Notes under the pieces: model-generated
The model's input: the letters and a program-made list of their open reading frames with translations, nothing else
Databases searched by the model: none
Told to the model about the DNA's origin: nothing
Source of the DNA: JBEINZ01 sp040377825
Lineage (GTDB): Bacteria > Pseudomonadota > Alphaproteobacteria > Rhizobiales > Ancalomicrobiaceae
Direction: 5' to 3'
Length of the DNA: 10,394 nt
NCBI GenBank assembly: GCA_040377825.1
Contig: JBEINZ010000103.1
Location: 1 to 10,394 of the forward strand
Shown: piece after piece, positions 6,560-10,394 of the stretch
Position numbering within the stretch: position 1 is the stretch's first letter
Layout of the letters: each line of letters opens with the position of its first letter
Made by a program: the position numbers and the translations under genes

Positions 6560-7270
6560 ATGAACATAATTCATGCAGAAGTTAATGAAACGAAGTCGCC
6601 CATTGCATTTCGAGCTAACGAAGCGGCACAGGACTGCTTCGAACAGGCACGGCTATTTCTGGTTCAGTCCCCTGGGATTGAAGCCGAGCAGCGCGAGAAG
6701 GCAGACCAAGCGCTGCAAAATCTGATTGAAGAGCATGGTCCTGTCGTGCGTGGTTATCCGACCTGGCACCCGTTGGTGCCGCAGCACGACCCCCAGATGC
6801 CAGCGACGCGTCCCAGCAGCCGTTGCGGCTACAGGGGACAGGATCACACCGTCTATTTCGCCCACGCGTTCGTTTCATGCCTCTATGGCGATGGATTGAA
6901 GATCATCGAGTCGGTCGAGGCGATGAAATCTCATTCCTGCGCTACGATCACAGCCGAACGGCTGGACTTGCCTCTTTATAGTTTGCGCACCACGCCGATC
7001 CTCGTTCGCTGCGACTGGGAAGACGCCTTCCCCGAGCGGCACATGGTGCCCAAGAAGCTCGCCGTGCCTCTGATGATCCAGCAAGAAATGCGGATGTGGC
7101 AGCGCGGTGAGTTTGGGGAGCGTTGGGACACAATGCGCCCCTACCTCCTCGGTGAGCCCTATGGCTCACGCTCTTCGCTTTTTGTGACCCAAGAGACCGC
7201 GATGGCGATAAAGCGCGTCTACACGGCGATGGTGGAGTCTGGAATGTTCGGGCCGCTTTTTGTGCGCTGA
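6560..7270 (+). CDS. Hypothetical protein, unrecognised family
   Basis: 236 residues, cytoplasmic by appearance: no signal peptide and no membrane segment. An in-frame TAA at 6527 and the lack of other start codons make 6560 the earliest ATG, yet no Shine-Dalgarno precedes it; the upstream bases form the arm of a hairpin, so leaderless translation or a later start is possible. The N-terminal 60 residues look helical (CFEQARLFLVQ, EAEQREKADQALQNLIEEHG). Then come a segment rich in conserved-looking residues, WHPLVPQHDP (69-78) and GYRGQDHTVYFAHAFVSC (80-97 or so), and a more beta-like middle (ATITAERLDLPLY, TPILVRCDW). The His/Asp/Cys content of the centre could bind a metal, but this is speculation. 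It is monocistronic, divergent from the MFS gene, and near IS-end-like repeats. Its 5' end is more AT-rich than its neighbours, so acquisition by transfer is possible. Confidence 0.7.
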   Translation: MNIIHAEVNETKSPIAFRANEAAQDCFEQARLFLVQSPGIEAEQREKADQALQNLIEEHGPVVRGYPTWHPLVPQHDPQMPATRPSSRCGYRGQDHTVYFAHAFVSCLYGDGLKIIESVEAMKSHSCATITAERLDLPLYSLRTTPILVRCDWEDAFPERHMVPKKLAVPLMIQQEMRMWQRGEFGERWDTMRPYLLGEPYGSRSSLFVTQETAMAIKRVYTAMVESGMFGPLFVR

Positions 7271-7381
7271 CCCAGCGTTGATCGTCGTGACAAACTCGCC
7301 GGCTCACTCGGGCTATGGGATCCGGGACGACCTCGAACAGAGGACCCTTCAGCCACCCGACAACCCGTTCGGCACCAGGGA

Positions 7382-7422
7382 GTTACCCATGTGACCGGCG
7401 CAAACGTTACCTATGTGTCCGG
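7382..7422. repeat. Two 17-bp direct repeats, possible insertion-sequence end remnant
   Basis: GTTACCCATGTGACCGG (7382-7398) and GTTACCTATGTGTCCGG (7406-7422) agree at 15 of 17 positions, with starts 24 bp apart. Short tandem repeats of this kind near a terminus are typical of elements with multiple terminal repeats such as the IS21 family. No transposase and no opposite end are visible, so the assignment is tentative. The pair lies 18 bp from the 3' end of tRNA-Pro. Confidence 0.45.
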
Positions 7423-7440
7423 TATGGACAACAAGGCGGA

Positions 7441-7517
7441 TGGTCGGGGCAGCAGGATTCGAACCTGCGACCTGAAGTACCCAAAACTTCCGCGCTACCA
7501 GACTGCGCTATGCCCCG
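7441..7517 (-). tRNA. tRNA-Pro, anticodon UGG
   Basis: 77 nt on the minus strand with a perfect 7-bp acceptor stem (CGGGGCA with TGCCCCG). The D arm is GCGC-AGTCTGGTA-GCGC, the anticodon arm GAAGT-TTTGGGT-ACTTC (anticodon TGG, reading CCN proline codons) and the T arm GCAGG-TTCGAAT-CCTGC. The discriminator A and the 3' CCA (7441-7443) are encoded. All invariant positions I checked are present, so it should be functional. Confidence 0.97.
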
Positions 7518-7553
7518 ATCGGCGGATAAACGCCGGACTTCATGATTGGAGAG

Positions 7554-7582
7554 GGAATACACGGCGGGGGCGCGCGCGTCAA
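7554..7582 (-). promoter_or_regulatory. Sigma70-type promoter for tRNA-Pro
   Basis: On the minus strand, TTGACG (-35, 7577-7582), a 17-nt spacer, then TATTCC (-10, 7554-7559). The expected transcript start is about 30 nt before the tRNA, in the gap after the DUF192 stop codon (7612). Confidence 0.55.
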
Positions 7583-7611
7583 AGGCGGATCGCACCAAAT
7601 GGCGTCGGTGT

Positions 7612-8133
7612 TCAGCCGGCGGTCGGCTTGATGAGGGGGTGGACGAGTTTGTCCCCCGCCTTGACACCAAGGCGCTTTGTCGTTCCCGCCATGACCTCGA
7701 AAACGAAGCGAACGGGAAACTCGGACGGAACGGTCGCTTCCGAAAGCGGCGTCGTATTCTCCGCGATCTTGGCGATTGTGCCGTCGGCCCGGACGAAAAT
7801 CATATCGAGCGACACGTAAGTGTTCTTCATCCAGAAATAGACGGTCTGCTCGCGCTTGAAGTCGAACAGCATCCCGTAGTCAGGATCGAGCTTGGCCCGG
7901 TACATCAAGCCTTCGGCGCGCTTGTCGTCATCCGCGGCGATCTCGATGCGGAAATTGTGCCGGGCGCCCGATGCAGTCACGATGGCGAGCCGATGAGCGT
8001 CGGTCGCCTGTTCGGCGCCCGCGATGCCGCCGATCGAGCCCGAAAGCAGATAGCCGATCGCGGCCATCCCGGCGATCAAGACCGCGGTGATGACGGCAAG
8101 CGCAGCCCGGCGACCCATGAAAACGAGCTTCAT
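7612..8133 (-). CDS. DUF192 family protein with N-terminal membrane anchor or signal peptide
   Basis: 173 residues from the ATG at 8133, preceded by GAGG nine nt upstream; a TTG at 8154 is a weaker alternative adding seven residues. Residues about 9-30 form a hydrophobic segment after two arginines, so the protein is exported or anchored with the rest in the periplasm. The DUF192 domain (about 48-170) shows the family hallmarks in order: EGLMYR (74-79), YGMLFDF (86-92), FWMKNTYVSLDMIF (100-113), ADGTIAKI (116-123). The function of DUF192 proteins is not established. The gene lies downstream of the double cold-shock gene and upstream of tRNA-Pro on the same strand, an order I recall from related Hyphomicrobiales. 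Confidence 0.9.
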   Translation of the reverse strand: MKLVFMGRRAALAVITAVLIAGMAAIGYLLSGSIGGIAGAEQATDAHRLAIVTASGARHNFRIEIAADDDKRAEGLMYRAKLDPDYGMLFDFKREQTVYFWMKNTYVSLDMIFVRADGTIAKIAENTTPLSEATVPSEFPVRFVFEVMAGTTKRLGVKAGDKLVHPLIKPTAG

Positions 8134-8167
8134 ATGACCCGACCTCGGCTTCAACGATCGCGATAAA

Positions 8168-8205
8168 GGCTGCCCCGATCAACCGCAGGCGACCTTAAGG
8201 CAGCC
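8168..8205 (-). repeat. Inverted repeat between cold-shock and DUF192 genes (possible weak terminator)
   Basis: GGCTGCC (8168-8174) and GGCAGCC (8199-8205) can pair across a 24-nt loop. On the minus strand the stem is followed by TTTAT, so it could weakly end the cold-shock transcript before the DUF192 gene. The long loop makes this uncertain. Confidence 0.3.
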
Positions 8206-8308
8206 CGCGACCGGATCAAGCTCGTATTACCTCATTCGGTCGCCTTAGAAAAGCTGACGGTCCGTCGGAGGAAGCCAGCCACGATCATGCGGCCGAGGCG
8301 CGAACGTA

Positions 8309-8887
8309 TCAGTGAGACGACGGAATGTGCGCGCCGACATCGGGACGGATCTCAGCGGCCATCAGGCCTTTCGGGCCTTCCCCGAAGCGCACGAGAACCG
8401 TCTGTCCGGGACGCAATTCCGTAATCCCGAAGCGGCGCAATGTTTCCATATGGACGAAGATATCCGGTGTCCCTTCCCCGCAGGTGATGAAGCCGAACCC
8501 TTTGACGCGGTTGAACCATTTTACGATGGCGCGTTCCATCCCGCTGGTCGGCACGACCTGGACATGGGTGCGAGACGGCGGCATCTGCGAGGGATGCACA
8601 GCGGCGGATTCATCCATGTGGACGATACGAAGCGCCTGCAATCCGCGTGGCCGGTCCAATACTTCGACCACGACGCGAGCGCCCTCATACGCGGTCTGAT
8701 ATCCGTCCCGACGCAGGCATGTGACGTGGAGTAGAATATCGGGTAGACCATTATCCGGAACAATAAAGCCATAGCCCTTTGCGACATCGAACCACTTTAT
8801 GGATCCGCTGACCTCGATGATATCGACGGCGGCGTCGTCAGTCGCCGCCTCGATTGGACGGGCGTCCGGTGTGAATTTGGCCCCCAT
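8309..8887 (-). CDS. Double cold-shock-domain protein (CspA family)
   Basis: 192 residues with two cold-shock domains that bind single-stranded RNA or DNA. Domain 1 (about 25-92): GSIKWFDVAKGYGFI (28-42) with RNP1 KGYGFI and a diverged RNP2, DILLH (50-54). Domain 2 (about 117-181): AIVKWFNRVKGFGFI (120-134) with RNP1 KGFGFI and RNP2 DIFVH (142-146), closest to the consensus. A Pro/His/Ser-rich linker joins them. The two-domain form of about 180-210 residues is typical of Alphaproteobacteria. The ATG at 8887 is chosen because AGGGGG lies nine nt upstream and the domains begin soon after. The frame is open for another 74 codons upstream, but that stretch has no family match. Likely roles are RNA chaperoning and stress or stationary-phase adaptation, by family. 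Confidence 0.92.
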   Translation of the reverse strand: MGAKFTPDARPIEAATDDAAVDIIEVSGSIKWFDVAKGYGFIVPDNGLPDILLHVTCLRRDGYQTAYEGARVVVEVLDRPRGLQALRIVHMDESAAVHPSQMPPSRTHVQVVPTSGMERAIVKWFNRVKGFGFITCGEGTPDIFVHMETLRRFGITELRPGQTVLVRFGEGPKGLMAAEIRPDVGAHIPSSH

Positions 8888-9294
8888 ACCTAAACACCCC
8901 CTAAAATCTTTCACATCAATCGCTGAAAGAACCGATCGTCGGTCCTGTTCGAACATCACGCAGCGGGCCGCAACCGTCGCGTTGATTCTCAATAAAAGCA
9001 TAACATCGCGCAAAGCCCCCACCAGTGCTTTCGCTAGGTCGTACACGGCTTTTTTCCAGCGTTGCGTCCACGATGACACGCCGGCTAAATCGCGTAACCC
9101 TCGGACCAAGGGTCAACACCGTGCCTTATCGTGGCGGGCCGATATCGGCGGAAACGAAAGCTGACATTGCCTTTGCACAGGCCAATCGCCACTCCAGCTC
9201 GCTCAGCCCCTTCCCGGTGACAAGGATTTCGAGGATAGAAATGCCTGGGCTGCGAGTGCGGGGTAGCCATCTTCGCTGGAAGGGGAAACGATCC
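8888..9294. other. Divergent intergenic region between cold-shock gene and gloA
   Basis: 407 nt with no firm gene. The side next to the cold-shock gene would be a leader of up to about 200 nt if transcription starts far upstream. A possible minus-strand promoter is TTGCGC, 17 nt, GAGAAT (near 8990-9020), alternatively an extended TGC-TTTTAT -10; neither is strong. A small inverted repeat, ACCGA-TCG-TCGGT, lies at 8931-8943. On the gloA side I see no clear promoter. Confidence 0.5.
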
Positions 9295-9735
9295 ATGAGA
9301 TACCTTCATACAATGATTCGCGTTCGCGACCTCGAGCAAAGTCTCGATTTCTGGGTTAACAAGATGGGGCTCGTTTTGACCCGTCGAACCGACTATGAAT
9401 CCGGCCGTTACACACTGGTTTTCCTTGCTGCTTCCGAGGATGTATCGGCGGCACAGGCAAACAAAGCTCCGCTTGTTGAACTTACTTATAATTGGGATTC
9501 CGAAGACTACGGCACAGCTCGTAACTTCGGGCATCTCGCCTACGAGGTCGATGACATCTACGCGCTTTGTGAAAGGCTTCAAGCAGCCGGCGTCACCATC
9601 AATCGCCCGCCGCGCGACGGCCGAATGGCCTTCGTCCGGTCGCCCGATTTGATTTCGATCGAGCTCTTGCAAAAGGGTGCCGCTCTTGCCCCGGCCGAGC
9701 CATGGCTCAGCATGAAGAACACCGGAGTGTGGTGA
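9295..9735 (+). CDS. gloA: Lactoylglutathione lyase (glyoxalase I)
   Basis: 146 residues, EC 4.4.1.5: it converts the hemithioacetal of methylglyoxal and glutathione to S-lactoylglutathione in the cytoplasm, detoxifying methylglyoxal. All four metal ligands of the family are visible: H5 (LHTMIRVRDLEQSLDFW), E62 (PLVELTYNW), H80 (NFGHLAYEVDD) and E123 (ISIELLQ), matching H5/E56/H74/E122 of the Ni-dependent E. coli enzyme, with a six-residue insertion between the first two. The ATG at 9295 has GGAAGGGG at 9278-9284 hmm-spaced ten nt upstream and gives the family N-terminus. An in-frame ATG at 9241, with GAGG before it, would add 18 residues of basic sequence unlike the family. The gene converges with the next one, with 26 nt between stops. 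Confidence 0.96.
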   Translation: MRYLHTMIRVRDLEQSLDFWVNKMGLVLTRRTDYESGRYTLVFLAASEDVSAAQANKAPLVELTYNWDSEDYGTARNFGHLAYEVDDIYALCERLQAAGVTINRPPRDGRMAFVRSPDLISIELLQKGAALAPAEPWLSMKNTGVW

Positions 9736-9761
9736 GGTCGGCAACCGAAAGCCGAGGCGGC

Positions 9762-10394
9762 TCAAGCCCCCTGAAGGCGCATTGGGCTGAAAACCCAGGC
9801 GACCGCGACGACACCCAAAGCAATTGCGGCCGGGGCGATGGCGAAGGCCGTCCCGGCAGCCGCTAGGCCGGTCGCCGCCGCCCAAGAAATGGATGAAAAC
9901 GCTTCCGCGAACGTCGCCAAGCGAGACGAGACCTGGCGGCGGCGGAAATGGGTCCGTTTCGCTTGAGCGCGGAAGAAGAGTTGGATTGCCGTCGCTGAAC
10001 CCGCCGCGGCTGCGAGGCCAATGCCTGCCATGAGGCCGACGATTGGCGATATAAAAAGCAGTGCGGCGAGAATTGGTGCGGATACAATCCCAACCGCGAA
10101 TAAAACGGCGTCGATCTTCGCCCAGATCATTGTTGAAGGCGCGAGCGGCGCGGTCGCCACCAAATCCGGCGCGTCTTCTCCGGAAATGGTCAGCCACGCA
10201 AGTCCGCCCGCGAGTTGGCCGGCCGCCATCACCAGCACCGGGGCGACAACCACGAGCGAACCGGCGTCCATGGAATGGTCGCGCCAGAGCAACACCGCCG
10301 GCGGGATAAGGTAGATTAACTGCATGAGCGTCTGCGAGACGAGCCATGCGTCCCGCTTCAAAAGCCGGAGTTCCTTAAGCCGCAGTGTCGCCCT
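9762..10394 (-). CDS. Multi-spanning membrane protein, C-terminal part; probable ABC-2-like permease (5' end outside window)
   Basis: The frame is open to the window edge: codons upstream of the TTG at 10361 continue without a stop, reading RATLRLKELRLLKRDAWLVSQ. That TTG is thus internal and the true start lies beyond 10394. 210 residues are visible, with about six hydrophobic segments (for example LMQLIYLIPPAVLLW, VVVAPVLVMAAGQLAGG, ILAALLFISPIVGLMAGIGL, and two in the last 45 residues). The soluble turn SGEDAPDLVATAPL between segments resembles loops I associate with ABC-2-type permeases and their uncharacterised relatives, but no ATPase gene is in view. Assignment to the inner membrane is firm; transport function is inference. 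Confidence 0.65.
   Translation of the reverse strand, partial: RATLRLKELRLLKRDAWLVSQTLMQLIYLIPPAVLLWRDHSMDAGSLVVVAPVLVMAAGQLAGGLAWLTISGEDAPDLVATAPLAPSTMIWAKIDAVLFAVGIVSAPILAALLFISPIVGLMAGIGLAAAAGSATAIQLFFRAQAKRTHFRRRQVSSRLATFAEAFSSISWAAATGLAAAGTAFAIAPAAIALGVVAVAWVFSPMRLQGA

Noticed and set aside
7382..7422. Repeats by tRNA-Pro as a phage or integrative-element attachment site
   Set aside because: The repeats do not duplicate tRNA sequence and no integrase gene is in the window.
9025..9294. Upstream open extension of gloA
   Set aside because: Glyoxalase I begins at MRYLHTMIRV, so the extension would place 90 foreign residues before the metal ligand at position 5; it is more likely an untranslated region.
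9085..10347. 420-codon open frame on the minus strand spanning gloA and the permease gene
   Set aside because: It is antisense to gloA with its four intact metal ligands and is a frame shadow of the membrane protein; its Arg/Gly/Pro-rich content is typical of GC-rich shadow frames.

Overview
The window reads as chromosomal DNA of an alphaproteobacterium, most likely of the Hyphomicrobiales (the Rhizobium/Methylocystis/Beijerinckia side). This rests on the protein sequences of EF-Ts, S2 and the two-domain cold-shock protein, on GC-rich codon use, on the neighbourhood of tandem cold-shock protein, DUF192 protein and tRNA-Pro, and on a dispersed palindromic repeat of a type I associate with this order. 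The genus cannot be fixed from the sequence alone.

Layout: (1) 1-2474, plus strand: the 3' end of a DUF1800 gene and a complete Tat-exported DUF1501 gene with an unusual low-complexity C-terminal tail, a tightly coupled pair. A strong hairpin at 2517-2546 separates them from the converging translation genes. (2) 2575-5052, minus strand: rpsB (S2) then tsf (EF-Ts), preceded by a good sigma70-type promoter and a structured leader. Their intergenic spacer is long (496 nt) because it holds two copies of a compound-hairpin, MITE-like repeat; a third, shorter copy lies upstream of the rpsB promoter. (3) 5053-6204, minus strand: a 12-TM MFS transporter. (4) 6205-7270: a hairpin-rich intergenic region and a plus-strand gene of unknown function whose start codon abuts a perfect 10-bp hairpin. 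(5) 7271-7517: a short region with two IS-end-like direct repeats next to tRNA-Pro(UGG), which has its own promoter. (6) 7612-8887, minus strand: a membrane-anchored DUF192 protein and, upstream of it, a double cold-shock-domain protein. (7) 9295-9735, plus strand: glyoxalase I (gloA). (8) 9762-10394, minus strand: the C-terminal part of a multi-spanning membrane protein, probably an ABC-2-like permease, running off the window.

Most of the window is ordinary housekeeping and conserved accessory content. I see no CRISPR array, no prophage, no intact insertion sequence and no convincing new multi-gene system. The points most worth a second look are the compound-hairpin repeats inside the rpsB-tsf unit, the candidate structured rpsB leader, the unknown gene with a hairpin touching its start codon, and the DUF1800/DUF1501 pair with its extended tail.
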